In this document: piece after piece, positions 19,586 through 27,865 of the stretch
How the letters are laid out: every line of letters begins with the position of its first letter
How positions within the stretch are numbered: position 1 is the first letter of the stretch
Origin: Saccharobesus litoralis
Lineage (GTDB): Bacteria > Pseudomonadota > Gammaproteobacteria > Enterobacterales > Alteromonadaceae
Assembly: GCF_003063625.1 (NCBI RefSeq)
Contig: NZ_CP026604.1
Span: forward strand, 3,140,065 to 3,204,064
Reading direction: 5' to 3'
Length of the DNA stretch: 64,000 nucleotides
Position numbers and translations under genes: made by a program
Notes under the pieces: model-generated
Databases searched by the model: none
Told to the model about the DNA's origin: nothing
Seen by the model: only the letters and a program-made list of their open reading frames with translations

Positions 19586-20812
19586 TTAATGTAGTACACG
19601 AGCTCGAATAGTACCGTCAATTTGCTTTAATTCTTCTAACGCTGCTTCTGCGTCATCTGAATCAACTTCAATCACTACATACCCAATTTCGGCATTGGTT
19701 TGAAGGAACTGAGCTGAGATATTGATGTTTTTCTCAGCAAACAATAAGTTGATTTTTGTTAACACACCCGGTTGGTTTTTGTGAATGTGTAACAAGCGGC
19801 TGCGACCTGCATGCTCAGGTAGTGACGCTTCAGGGAAGTTAACCGCAGAAAGCGTAGAGCCGTTGTCGCTATATTTAGCCAGTTTACCAGCTACTTCGAT
19901 ACCGATATTCTCTTGCGCTTCTTGAGTGCTACCACCAATGTGCGGCGTCAAAATAACATTGTCTAAACCGCGTAGTGGCGATTGGAATTCTTCATCATTA
20001 CCTTTTGGCTCAACTGGGAATACGTCAATAGCTGCGCCAGACAGTTTGCCACTTTTGATTGATTCCGCTAATGCATCAATATCGACCACAGTACCGCGTG
20101 AAGCATTGATTAAGATAGCACCTTGCTTCATGGCTTCTAAGTCGGCCGCACCAAACATGTTTTTAGTTTGTGGCGTTTCAGGTACATGAAGTGATACCAC
20201 GTCAGCCTTGGCTAATAGATCTAACTTAGAGACTTGCTTAGCGTTACCTAAAGGTAGCTTATCTTCTACATCATAGAAAATAACCTGCATGCCGATAGTT
20301 TCAGCCAAGATACCTAGCTGCGTGCCGATGTGGCCATAGCCGATAATACCTAGCGTTTTACCACGGGCTTCGTATGAACCTACAGCTGACTTATCCCAGC
20401 CACCACGGTGGGCTTTGGCATTTTTAGCAGGGATTTGACGTAATAATAATAAGGTTTGGCCTAATACTAGCTCAGCTACGCTACGCGTGTTTGAAAAAGG
20501 AGCATTAAATACAGGTACACCTAAGGCTTGTGCTGCACTTAAATCAACTTGGTTAGTACCAATACAAAAACAGCCTATGCCAACTAATTTTTCAGCAGCG
20601 TTTAAAACTTTTTCGGTTAAGTGAGTACGAGAGCGAATACCAATAAAATGAACGTCCTTGATTTTTTCAATCAGCTCTTCTTCAGGTAATGAAGTTTTCA
20701 AATACTCAATATTTGAATACCCATTGTTACGTAAGGTTTCCACGGCTGTTTGATGCACGCCTTCTAGTAGAAGGACTTTGATTTTATCTTTAGCTAAAGA
20801 ATAGTTGCTCAT
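19586..20812 (-). CDS. serA: D-3-phosphoglycerate dehydrogenase
   Basis: 408 residues, close to E. coli SerA (410). It has a Rossmann NAD-binding domain with LGIIGYGHIGTQLG, the catalytic segment around NASRGTVVDIDAL and LTPHIGGST, and a C-terminal ACT domain (about 335-408, starting HIHKNQPGVLTKIN) for serine feedback inhibition. It catalyses the first committed step of serine synthesis. rpiA lies upstream on the same strand, a conserved pairing. Confidence 0.97.
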   Translation of the reverse strand: MSNYSLAKDKIKVLLLEGVHQTAVETLRNNGYSNIEYLKTSLPEEELIEKIKDVHFIGIRSRTHLTEKVLNAAEKLVGIGCFCIGTNQVDLSAAQALGVPVFNAPFSNTRSVAELVLGQTLLLLRQIPAKNAKAHRGGWDKSAVGSYEARGKTLGIIGYGHIGTQLGILAETIGMQVIFYDVEDKLPLGNAKQVSKLDLLAKADVVSLHVPETPQTKNMFGAADLEAMKQGAILINASRGTVVDIDALAESIKSGKLSGAAIDVFPVEPKGNDEEFQSPLRGLDNVILTPHIGGSTQEAQENIGIEVAGKLAKYSDNGSTLSAVNFPEASLPEHAGRSRLLHIHKNQPGVLTKINLLFAEKNINISAQFLQTNAEIGYVVIEVDSDDAEAALEELKQIDGTIRARVLH

Positions 20813-20925
20813 TTTCTCTGACCAGTTGGGTATCGTTTACTACGCAAATAACTAGATATTCTGGTTGCTTGCGCCTCACGTACCGTAAAAATACATAAAA
20901 CGAATCGATATAATTGTACTGTTTT

Positions 20926-21579
20926 TTATATCTCTTTTACACCGTTATTATCGGCGACCAACACGATATCTGCGCCGCGATGCGCAAACAAACCATTAGT
21001 GACAACGCCGACTATTTGGTTGAGTTGGGTTTCTAAGTGCATAGGGGCATCTATGCGTAAGTTGTGAACGTCTAAGATCACATTGCCGTTATCGGTAACG
21101 ACCCCTTGGCGGTAGACAGGATCACCACCAAGACTGACAATTTCTCTGGCTACATAACTGCGTGCCATCGGGATAACTTCAACAGGTAGAGGAAATTCAC
21201 CTAATGTGTCTACCATTTTGCTGTCATCAATTATGCAAACGAACTTTTTAGCGACAGCCGAAACGATTTTTTCTCGAGTTAACGCTGCACCACCGCCTTT
21301 GATCATGGCTTTATCCGCGTTTATTTCATCTGCGCCATCAACATAAACATCTAAACTATCTACGTCATTTAAGCTATATACTTCAATACCGAGTGCTTTT
21401 AATTTTTCGGTGGACGCTTCTGAGCTTGACACGGCACCTTTTATTTCATGCGCGATTGGCGCAAGTGCGTCAATAAAATAATTTACGGTAGAGCCAGTGC
21501 CAACACCAATGATGTCGCCTGGTTTGACAAATTTTACTGCGGCTTCGCCCACGGCTTTCTTTTTTTGATTTTGATCCAC
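20926..21579 (-). CDS. rpiA: ribose-5-phosphate isomerase A
   Basis: 217 residues, close to E. coli RpiA (219). Family motifs are [16 protein letters not shown] (phosphate binding), YVDGADEI with the catalytic Asp, and [14 protein letters not shown]. It interconverts ribose-5-phosphate and ribulose-5-phosphate in the non-oxidative pentose phosphate pathway. It is separated from serA by about 110 bases, enough for a separate serA promoter. Confidence 0.97.
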   Translation of the reverse strand: MDQNQKKKAVGEAAVKFVKPGDIIGVGTGSTVNYFIDALAPIAHEIKGAVSSSEASTEKLKALGIEVYSLNDVDSLDVYVDGADEINADKAMIKGGGAALTREKIVSAVAKKFVCIIDDSKMVDTLGEFPLPVEVIPMARSYVAREIVSLGGDPVYRQGVVTDNGNVILDVHNLRIDAPMHLETQLNQIVGVVTNGLFAHRGADIVLVADNNGVKEI

Positions 21580-21770
21580 GTTTGGTTTACCTGTCGCTGG
21601 TTTATTAGTGTGTCTGACATTAAAACAAAAGCTTTTGCGGCTTATTGGCGTGCGCTAGCTTACTTGAACCAAGCTCTTTGATGGCTTGTTAATCGATGAG
21701 AAAATTTTGGCGGGTATGATACGTGAAAGCCTGATTATTCGCCATAAAAAAAGCTGTTATTCAAGCATGT

Positions 21771-22382
21771 TTAAAATGAAAATATTTCACTTGGGGTAAT
21801 AATTGTCGGTAATGGCACATCCCAAGCTTGATTTGGTAAAGAAGGTAGATATTGGCAGTCATGCGCTAAGCCCACTAGTAAGGGTTTAGTTTGTGGTTGC
21901 AACAAGCTAAATGCGAAGGTGCGATCGTAATAGCCACCTCCCATGCCAAGCCTTTGCCCTTGCTGGTCAAAGGCGACTAATGGAGTAAAAACCACATCCA
22001 ATTCTTTAACGGGACATATTGCTTGGCTTGATAGCTGGGGCTCACTAATACCAAATTTATTCAGGATTAAAGGCTCGTCTTTTTGGTATTGTAAAAATAA
22101 CAGATGACCCGCTGTAAAAGGGTGCAATACCGGTAAATAAACCGTGATATTTTGTTGCCATAACCAATCAATAATTAAATGCGTATTTAGCTCACCATCA
22201 TTGGCGAGATATATAGCCACGTTTTTAATTGGCTGTTGATGGCAATGCGAGTTAAACCATATTTTTACTTGCTTGAGTATAGATTGCGCAGCCGCTTGTT
22301 GCTGTTGTGGAGTCAGAGCTTGACGAGCTTGGCGTATTTGTTGGCGTAGGGCTTTTCTGGGTTCGAGAGCTTGTTTGGTCAT
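21771..22382 (-). CDS. fau: 5-formyltetrahydrofolate cyclo-ligase
   Basis: 203 residues. The basic N-terminus (LRQQIRQARQAL) and the ATP-binding motif GQRLGMGGGYYDRTF are diagnostic. The enzyme converts 5-formyl-THF to 5,10-methenyl-THF. In enterobacteria this gene follows the 6S RNA gene ssrS, but here the upstream neighbour is a membrane-protein gene 23 bases away and I could not recognise a 6S RNA. Confidence 0.93.
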   Translation of the reverse strand: MTKQALEPRKALRQQIRQARQALTPQQQQAAAQSILKQVKIWFNSHCHQQPIKNVAIYLANDGELNTHLIIDWLWQQNITVYLPVLHPFTAGHLLFLQYQKDEPLILNKFGISEPQLSSQAICPVKELDVVFTPLVAFDQQGQRLGMGGGYYDRTFAFSLLQPQTKPLLVGLAHDCQYLPSLPNQAWDVPLPTIITPSEIFSF

Positions 22383-22405
22383 CTTTGGTTTTATATTAAT
22401 AGCGT

Positions 22406-22894
22406 TTATTTAATCAATGTCACGTACGACAATTGCTGGGTTATTAACAGGCGAAGATCATCGACTTGCTCTACAGGAAAAAAGAACTTTAATTGACCAC
22501 CTTTGGTATAAGGGAAATGCACCAAGCCAACTTGATTTTGATCAGTTAGCCAAGCAAGTTGGCCGATGTCATAGTGAGTCAGATTTTGCTTATTAATTTT
22601 ATCCAGTACCACTTGGCTTATTTGCTTGCCAGATAATTTGTGTTCATTAACTATGATGGCGTCGGGTGTCACCTGAATACAAGAGTGAATATTCTCAACC
22701 CATTGCTCAGATACTAATTTTTCGCTTGGCAGAAAACCGCCAATAAATGCGCCAATGAGCACAAAGCTAATCGCGCTAGCATATTCTTGGTTTGTGCAAA
22801 CATAAATACTGGCGATTAAGGTAAAAAAACAAAATTGTTTTTGCCAATAAGAAAGGTGTAACCAGCGTTGTTTTATCTTTTGCCAAATGGGCAT
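22406..22894 (-). CDS. hypothetical membrane protein
   Basis: 162 residues with one or two hydrophobic helices near residues 20-55 (FCFFTLIASIYV and AISFVLIGAFIGGF), followed by a soluble C-terminal domain of about 105 residues. The spacing and strand suggest cotranscription with the downstream cyclo-ligase gene. It resembles YcxB-like or PH-like small membrane proteins only superficially. No function is assigned. Confidence 0.65.
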   Translation of the reverse strand: MPIWQKIKQRWLHLSYWQKQFCFFTLIASIYVCTNQEYASAISFVLIGAFIGGFLPSEKLVSEQWVENIHSCIQVTPDAIIVNEHKLSGKQISQVVLDKINKQNLTHYDIGQLAWLTDQNQVGLVHFPYTKGGQLKFFFPVEQVDDLRLLITQQLSYVTLIK

Positions 22895-22927
22895 GTTTCA
22901 TCCTGTGAGTATATAACCACTTGCTAA

Positions 22928-22990
22928 ATTGTAGGGTCGATTTTACATCGACAAACCTTTCGTTAGCCGAAATAAATTCGGCCCTACAAT
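22928..22990. repeat. 63-bp palindromic element able to form a three-way junction
   Basis: The outer 9-bp inverted repeat ATTGTAGGG / CCCTACAAT encloses two inner hairpins: GTCGA-7-TCGAC (22936-22952) and GCCGAA-5-TTCGGC (22966-22982). This cloverleaf-like symmetry is typical of small intergenic repeats of gammaproteobacteria. It lies upstream of the 162-aa membrane-protein gene. No second copy was seen in the window. Confidence 0.6.
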
Positions 22991-23121
22991 GGAACGGGTC
23001 TTTAATCTCGCACGCTTTTCTACTTAGGTTGCTAATAAAACGAACTCAACAACATGTCAGAACTTTTGTGTCGCAGTACTATTATACGTCCTGATTCAGG
23101 TCTTGTTAACTCAAACTGGAA

Positions 23122-24123
23122 TTAAGCGTAAGCCGAAATATGGGTTTCGCGAGGTAAGCTATTAGTGTGGTAATGGCGCTGTATTTTGAGTGCGCGCGTA
23201 GTGATACGTTCGTCAGCTTGGGCAATCGTATCGCTAAAACGTAGTGTTGCTTCAGAAGAATTTGCTGTAGCGGTTACGTTATTATCTTGATTAAGTGCGG
23301 CCGTTTCTTCATAGGCTAAAGAGGCTTTGGCTTCAAATACCGGAACAGGCTCAACGTTGATATTCTCAGCTTCTATTGCATCGGCTTTAATAACCTTGGC
23401 AGGTGCACTAGGTTGGCTGGGCGTTGCAGCGCTAACGTCGGGCGAATTTTGACTTGACTCTATTGTGTCTTGTAGCATTTCAGCTTGCGCTGACTGGCGT
23501 TTAGATGCCGCTTCTGCTGCAACACGACGATCCTGAGCTGAAGGTTCAGCAGGCGCTAGTGCGGCTCTTTGCACTTGCTCCATTTTACGGGCTGTAGCCT
23601 CAGGGTCGTTAGGCACTTCCGACACATCAATTTTGACTTCACCACCGACAGCGTAGCGATTACCATCAGGGCCTTTTTCATATTCATAGCTAGGTGAACC
23701 CGCATATTGGCCACCGATAGATGCGTGTGCTTGTTCATGCGTTTTGACTTCGCGATCACGCTCTTTTAATTCGGCTAGTTGTTGGCGTTCTTGCTCTTCT
23801 TGTTGAGCTTGCTGACGATCTTTACCACGATTTTCTTGATCGTCCGTCGCGTCTTTTTGTTCGCCTTGGTTTTGTACATCTTGCTGGCGTGACTCTTCAG
23901 CCTGAGCTTGTTGTTGTGATTTTATATAATCGTAGGTAAGAGGCTGCTGTCGGCCAGCTGCTTTTTCGCTATCTGAGCCTAAACCACGCTCGGCGGCGGA
24001 ATTTTCGGATTCAGTGGTTTGCGGAATTAATTGACGGGCAAGCGCATCTTTACGGGCCTGCTCTGTGTGCGGGTTTGCCGTATTGAGATTTAAGTTAACA
24101 GGAAACTGGGTAACTATGTTCAT
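23122..24123 (-). CDS. SprA-related putative zinc metalloprotease
   Basis: 333 residues. A Gln/Glu/Arg-rich, probably coiled or disordered stretch (about 65-120) leads into the conserved core KTHEQAHASIGGQYAG, with His129-E130-x-x-His133 as an HExxH-type zinc site, followed by YEKGPDGNRYAVGGEVKID. This matches the SprA-related putative metalloprotease family. No signal peptide is apparent, and activity in this family is not well established. The C-terminal 130 residues are low-complexity. A small gene lies 61 bases upstream on the same strand. Confidence 0.75.
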   Translation of the reverse strand: MNIVTQFPVNLNLNTANPHTEQARKDALARQLIPQTTESENSAAERGLGSDSEKAAGRQQPLTYDYIKSQQQAQAEESRQQDVQNQGEQKDATDDQENRGKDRQQAQQEEQERQQLAELKERDREVKTHEQAHASIGGQYAGSPSYEYEKGPDGNRYAVGGEVKIDVSEVPNDPEATARKMEQVQRAALAPAEPSAQDRRVAAEAASKRQSAQAEMLQDTIESSQNSPDVSAATPSQPSAPAKVIKADAIEAENINVEPVPVFEAKASLAYEETAALNQDNNVTATANSSEATLRFSDTIAQADERITTRALKIQRHYHTNSLPRETHISAYA

Positions 24124-24184
24124 GGTCAGTCAGTTTGCTCGTATACGCGCCTATCAAATTAAAAAACTATCGAATTAATCAGCG

Positions 24185-24478
24185 TTAAGCTTTTAAGTCG
24201 ATAATTTTACCAATTACTTCGTCAGTTGTTTGTAACGCTTTGATATTGGCACTCGCGGCATTACGTTGCTCTAACAAAGAGGTTAATTTATCTGTAGTAG
24301 ACGTTATTGGCTCACGGTTAGCGTTTTCAGCTAAGCTTTGTTCTTCTGCTTTGCTTTGTAATGCTTCGCGTTGTTGCGGCAAACTTTCTGATGCAATTTT
24401 GTGGGAGGTTTGGCTTATACCCTCTGATGCTTTTTGTAACCCTGCTAAACTTGTATTAAAAGCGGATCCAATTTGCAT
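24185..24478 (-). CDS. small helical protein, flagellar rod-like
   Basis: 97 residues, almost entirely predicted helical. The N-terminal pattern (AFNTSLAGLQKASEGISQTSHKIA) and the C-terminus (NIKALQTTDEVIGKIIDLKA) resemble the terminal helices of flagellar axial proteins such as FlgC/FlgE, but the central domain is missing and no flagellar genes are near. It is probably cotranscribed with the SprA-like gene. The resemblance may only reflect coiled-coil sequence. Confidence 0.55.
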   Translation of the reverse strand: MQIGSAFNTSLAGLQKASEGISQTSHKIASESLPQQREALQSKAEEQSLAENANREPITSTTDKLTSLLEQRNAASANIKALQTTDEVIGKIIDLKA

Positions 24479-24589
24479 ACAACCACCTATTGCAAAAAAA
24501 CATATTGTTTGGCTGTGAAAAAAATCACATACCGACTACTACACCTCTTTCTATTATCGTATAAAAATCAGACAAATTAAAGTTTTTGA

Positions 24590-24598
24590 TAGATCTTA
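24590..24598. repeat. left 9-bp target-site duplication of the IS
   Basis: TAGATCTTA directly abuts the left inverted repeat of the insertion sequence and is repeated exactly at 26261-26269. Confidence 0.85.
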
Positions 24599-26260
24599 CA
24601 GCAATTATTGGTGAAGCTGTATATGCAAGCACTGATGGCCTTTTTACTGTTATTTTGCCAAGTTAAGCCATCTTAGATTGGTGGGACCCATTTAATCTCT
24701 ATGCTTCGCGCAGGGGTGAACCTATGCTTCAGCATCCTTTATTCACAATTTCTCTACTTAAGGTCGATAATAAGCTTCCTCTGTAATTTCATGGTCTGTG
24801 AGTAGATGAGTCATTAAATCTGCCCATGAATCAAACAAAACATACCGGATTGTGACTCTGAAGTTTTCCCATAAAAAACGCTTTGAACCGTACTCTTGCC
24901 GACACTGTTGGTACGCTCCATCTGTCAATTCAAAGATTTGATGGTAGAAAAAGGCAAGCAAGGTCAGTAGGTACATGTTGTAACTTAAATTCTCGTGGCC
25001 ATGACCGTAGTTATGTTCAACTTCATACCCTTGGTTTTTAAGGCTGTTGAAGCATTCGTTTTCTATTTTCCATCGACAGCGCCCTGCTTTCGCCAACGCA
25101 ATCACATTGTCTTTATTTATCTCAATGTCACTGACCCAGCTACCAAGATATGTCTGTTTACCCTTTTTGATTTGCCGATATTCTAGATAATTGACATGGA
25201 TACTCTTTTCGCCACCATGAAGTGGCACATCATTTTGCCAACTAAATTGGTGAGTCACGTCTTTTTCATCTGTGTATGACTGACTAGATAGTGACTCATA
25301 AGCCGCTAACCAGTCATACAGGTACTTATGGTCATCTTTCTTTGCCATAAATAGAAAGCTAAACCCTTCTGCCAATGTCGATTCGATTAAGGGTTGTTTC
25401 GACATTAAACCGTCACCGCAAATAATAAAGGATTGACGAGGGTGAGCTTTTTTCAGCCTTTTTACAAAGCGCTTAGCCGCATTCATTTCACAGTCTTGTT
25501 TTTTCGCACCGTCTGTATTTTTTATGGCTTCAGGCATAACCGGAATAACCTGTCGCTGACTTGGATGCATAATGGCACCTTGTAATACCGCATGGTTATA
25601 GGTGATTTCGCCATTACGATGTTGCTTCGTTAGGCAGCCGTCACAGTGGACACTTTTGGAGCTGTGGTATTGAGTTCCATCAATGGCACAAAGGAGTTTA
25701 CCAGGTAGCACTTCAAAGCTTTGTAAGTGATGATGACGTCTAAGTCGTTCAAAGTAATCTTTAAAAACCGGTGCAAAGCATTCACTGTCTATGGTATCCA
25801 GAATGTCTTTCATCTGGTTGTCTTTGGGCGTCTCTTTGATACGAAATAGGGTATTTAAATTACTTCGTTGATACTTTCTCTCTAGTCTTTTTTGGAATTG
25901 AACCAGCGAAGGGTCTTGAAAATACATACAAGCAAACGCACTCATGACTGTATCGTGAAGGGTGTACGTGCACTTGCCTTGTTGACGAGGATCATCAAAA
26001 CTTTCAATATGCGATGACATGGCTTTTCGCAACGCATCGAAACTAAGGTGCTTTTTACTTTTCGTTAAAGAATTCAAAATTATGCAAGCCAATTAATTAT
26101 GGTATTAGCATGCAACACTTAAATCATTTTGTCTGTGATCTTTTTCCACACTTGTTGTGATCGATTGACCTATCTCGACAAATTTAGCGCGAAAACTTTA
26201 TTTTTTAGTCCCTTGTAAACCTTGAATTCCTTGGCGTTGTGTATTTACCAATAATTGCTG
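24599..26260 (-). mobile_element. complete IS4-like insertion sequence, 1662 bp
   Basis: The terminal inverted repeats are CAGCAATTATTGGT at 24599-24612 and its exact complement at 26247-26260, 14 bp perfect and 16 of 17 when extended. They enclose one full-length transposase gene. Nine-base direct repeats TAGATCTTA flank the element on both sides, which fits the target duplication size of IS4-type elements. The intact ORF and perfect flanks suggest a recent insertion. It lies downstream of bioH and interrupts no recognisable gene. Confidence 0.9.
24758..26092 (-). CDS. IS4-like DDE transposase
   Basis: 444 residues. The catalytic triad is readable as Asp138 (CAIDGTQY), Asp227 (ICGDGLMS) and Glu344 (RWKIENECFNSLK). 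The last segment corresponds to the Y-R-E-K signature of IS4 transposases, with Gly in place of the usual Tyr. The N-terminal 100 residues form a DNA-binding region with several basic patches. There is no frameshift or stop. The assignment to IS4 versus a related unclassified group is not certain. Confidence 0.88.
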   Translation of the reverse strand: MACIILNSLTKSKKHLSFDALRKAMSSHIESFDDPRQQGKCTYTLHDTVMSAFACMYFQDPSLVQFQKRLERKYQRSNLNTLFRIKETPKDNQMKDILDTIDSECFAPVFKDYFERLRRHHHLQSFEVLPGKLLCAIDGTQYHSSKSVHCDGCLTKQHRNGEITYNHAVLQGAIMHPSQRQVIPVMPEAIKNTDGAKKQDCEMNAAKRFVKRLKKAHPRQSFIICGDGLMSKQPLIESTLAEGFSFLFMAKKDDHKYLYDWLAAYESLSSQSYTDEKDVTHQFSWQNDVPLHGGEKSIHVNYLEYRQIKKGKQTYLGSWVSDIEINKDNVIALAKAGRCRWKIENECFNSLKNQGYEVEHNYGHGHENLSYNMYLLTLLAFFYHQIFELTDGAYQQCRQEYGSKRFLWENFRVTIRYVLFDSWADLMTHLLTDHEITEEAYYRP

Positions 26261-26269
26261 TAGATCTTA
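26261..26269. repeat. right 9-bp target-site duplication of the IS
   Basis: Exact direct repeat of 24590-24598 (TAGATCTTA), directly outside the right inverted repeat. Confidence 0.85.
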
Positions 26270-26293
26270 ATTGACTAAAGACGATCTTTTTAC

Positions 26294-27052
26294 TCATTTT
26301 AAATTTTGGCTAAACCGAATTATTTCTTCAATAAAATCATCAAGATGCGAAATAAAAGGCGCGTGAGAAGCTTTAGCGAAAACTACTGACTCGGCAGAAG
26401 GTTGAAAAACTTTAATTTTTTCTATGGCTTTTTGCGGGACAAGCGCATCTAAGCGTCCATATAAACGCAGGGTAGGTAAGGTAATATTACTTATGTTTTT
26501 CCGTAAATCAGCTTGTTCTAATATGGTTAATCCGCCTTTTAATGCATTCAAATGGGGCGAAGGATATTCGAGTAATTGCTGTTTCAATTGGCGAATATCT
26601 TGTTTTGCAGTTGGGCTGCCCATGGCTTGAATGGCTAAAAAGCGTTCAAGTGTGACTTGATAGTCTTGTGCAAGCTGCTGCTGAAAACCGCTTAATACAG
26701 CGGGTTTAATACCTGGCCAGTCTGTTGTTTGACAAGCTTGAAAGTAAGGCGTGCTGGCAATGGTGATAAGTGCAGTGAGTTTACTTGGGTGGTGCAGCGC
26801 TAAGTACTGAGCTACCAAACCTCCCAGAGACCAACCAGCAATTATGCCAGGTTCATTAATATCATTGGCAATATCGTCGCTGATTGCCGCTAAAGTGTAC
26901 GGTTCTAAATCACGCTGACTTTTATTACCAAATCCAGCAATATCTAAGCACTTTACGCGAAATTTAGTCGATAATTTTTCGACGACAGGTAACCAAACAG
27001 CTTGGTTCATGCCCCAACCATGGACAAAATAAATAAGCGGTTTATTATTCAA
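26294..27052 (-). CDS. bioH: pimeloyl-ACP methyl ester carboxylesterase BioH
   Basis: A 252-residue alpha/beta hydrolase. The nucleophile Ser75 is in GWSLGG, the acid is Asp202 (YGRLDALVP) and the base His230 (KASHAPF). The oxyanion-region HGWGMN at the N-terminus is typical of BioH. It cleaves the methyl ester of pimeloyl-ACP to complete the biotin side chain. It is divergent from comF with only 27 bases between start codons, the same arrangement as bioH/gntX in E. coli, so the two promoters must overlap the coding regions. Confidence 0.92.
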   Translation of the reverse strand: MNNKPLIYFVHGWGMNQAVWLPVVEKLSTKFRVKCLDIAGFGNKSQRDLEPYTLAAISDDIANDINEPGIIAGWSLGGLVAQYLALHHPSKLTALITIASTPYFQACQTTDWPGIKPAVLSGFQQQLAQDYQVTLERFLAIQAMGSPTAKQDIRQLKQQLLEYPSPHLNALKGGLTILEQADLRKNISNITLPTLRLYGRLDALVPQKAIEKIKVFQPSAESVVFAKASHAPFISHLDDFIEEIIRFSQNLK

Positions 27053-27079
27053 GTTATACTCTCAATCAAGGATGACACT

Positions 27080-27829
27080 ATGCGATGGCCGCGCAGTCTA
27101 GCACAATTTTCGATAGGTAAGGGTGCAATGTCTTTACCTTGTTTACTGTGCGATGAGCCGCAAAACAATCATCATCATATATGCGATACTTGCTGGCACG
27201 ACAGTTTACAGTTCAGCCTATGTCACTCTCCTATCGAATTAACACAACATCCACATGCATTAGCAACTATGGAGCTAAAGGCGATAGATGGTTTATGCGT
27301 ACCTTTTATTTATCAGTGGCCGTTAAGCCATTTGATAACTGCATACAAATATCAGGATAAAACAGCTGTACGTGGTGCATTATCTGCGTTTGCGCAACAA
27401 GGCTTACAGCAATGGCAACTAGCAGGTGGTGTTGGAGGAAATGGTGAAGAGTTAAGTATTGACTTTAACAAAGCACCAGACGTTTGGACTCTGGTGCCAA
27501 ATCATGCTTGGCGTTGGCTTAAGCGCGGGTTTAATCATCTCGATTATTTACAAACGATGGCACTGAATATATCTAATATAAAAGACGTGAGTGGCGGGAT
27601 AACTCGAACCAAACATACCCATTCGCAAGCTAAATTAACTGCGCATAAGCGGCGTAAAAATTTAGCCTCGGCTTTTCAAGTGAATGTTGATCTGACAGGG
27701 CAGCACATTTTGTTGTTAGATGACGTGGTAACCACAGGAGCCACATTATCCTCTCTTGCCCAAACCTGTAAACAGGCTGGGGCTGTCAAAGTTTCAGCTT
27801 TTTGTTTAGCTTGGGCGCGTTTAGATTAA
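27080..27829 (+). CDS. comF: ComF/GntX family phosphoribosyltransferase-like protein
   Basis: 249 residues from the ATG at 27080, which has AAGGA 7 bases upstream; an earlier in-frame ATG at 27002 would overlap bioH. N-terminal zinc-finger cysteines (CLLCDEP and CDTCW) are followed by the type I PRTase motif ILLLDDVVTTGAT near the C-terminus. ComF proteins take part in DNA uptake in naturally competent bacteria, and the E. coli homologue GntX allows growth on DNA as a carbon source. Confidence 0.88.
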   Translation: MRWPRSLAQFSIGKGAMSLPCLLCDEPQNNHHHICDTCWHDSLQFSLCHSPIELTQHPHALATMELKAIDGLCVPFIYQWPLSHLITAYKYQDKTAVRGALSAFAQQGLQQWQLAGGVGGNGEELSIDFNKAPDVWTLVPNHAWRWLKRGFNHLDYLQTMALNISNIKDVSGGITRTKHTHSQAKLTAHKRRKNLASAFQVNVDLTGQHILLLDDVVTTGATLSSLAQTCKQAGAVKVSAFCLAWARLD

Positions 27830-27835
27830 CGCGCC
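27814..27835 (+). terminator. GC-rich hairpin at the end of comF
   Basis: An 8-bp stem GGCGCGTT / AACGCGCC with a 6-base loop overlaps the comF stop codon between convergent genes. Only a weak T/A tail follows. Confidence 0.4.
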
Positions 27836-27865
27836 TTAAAGCTTACTAAAAACAGCACGCTCAGC

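Noticed and set aside
22383-22405. 6S RNA gene (ssrS) expected upstream of fau
   Set aside because: Only 23 bases separate fau from the upstream coding region, and no 6S-like long hairpin with a central bubble was recognised nearby.
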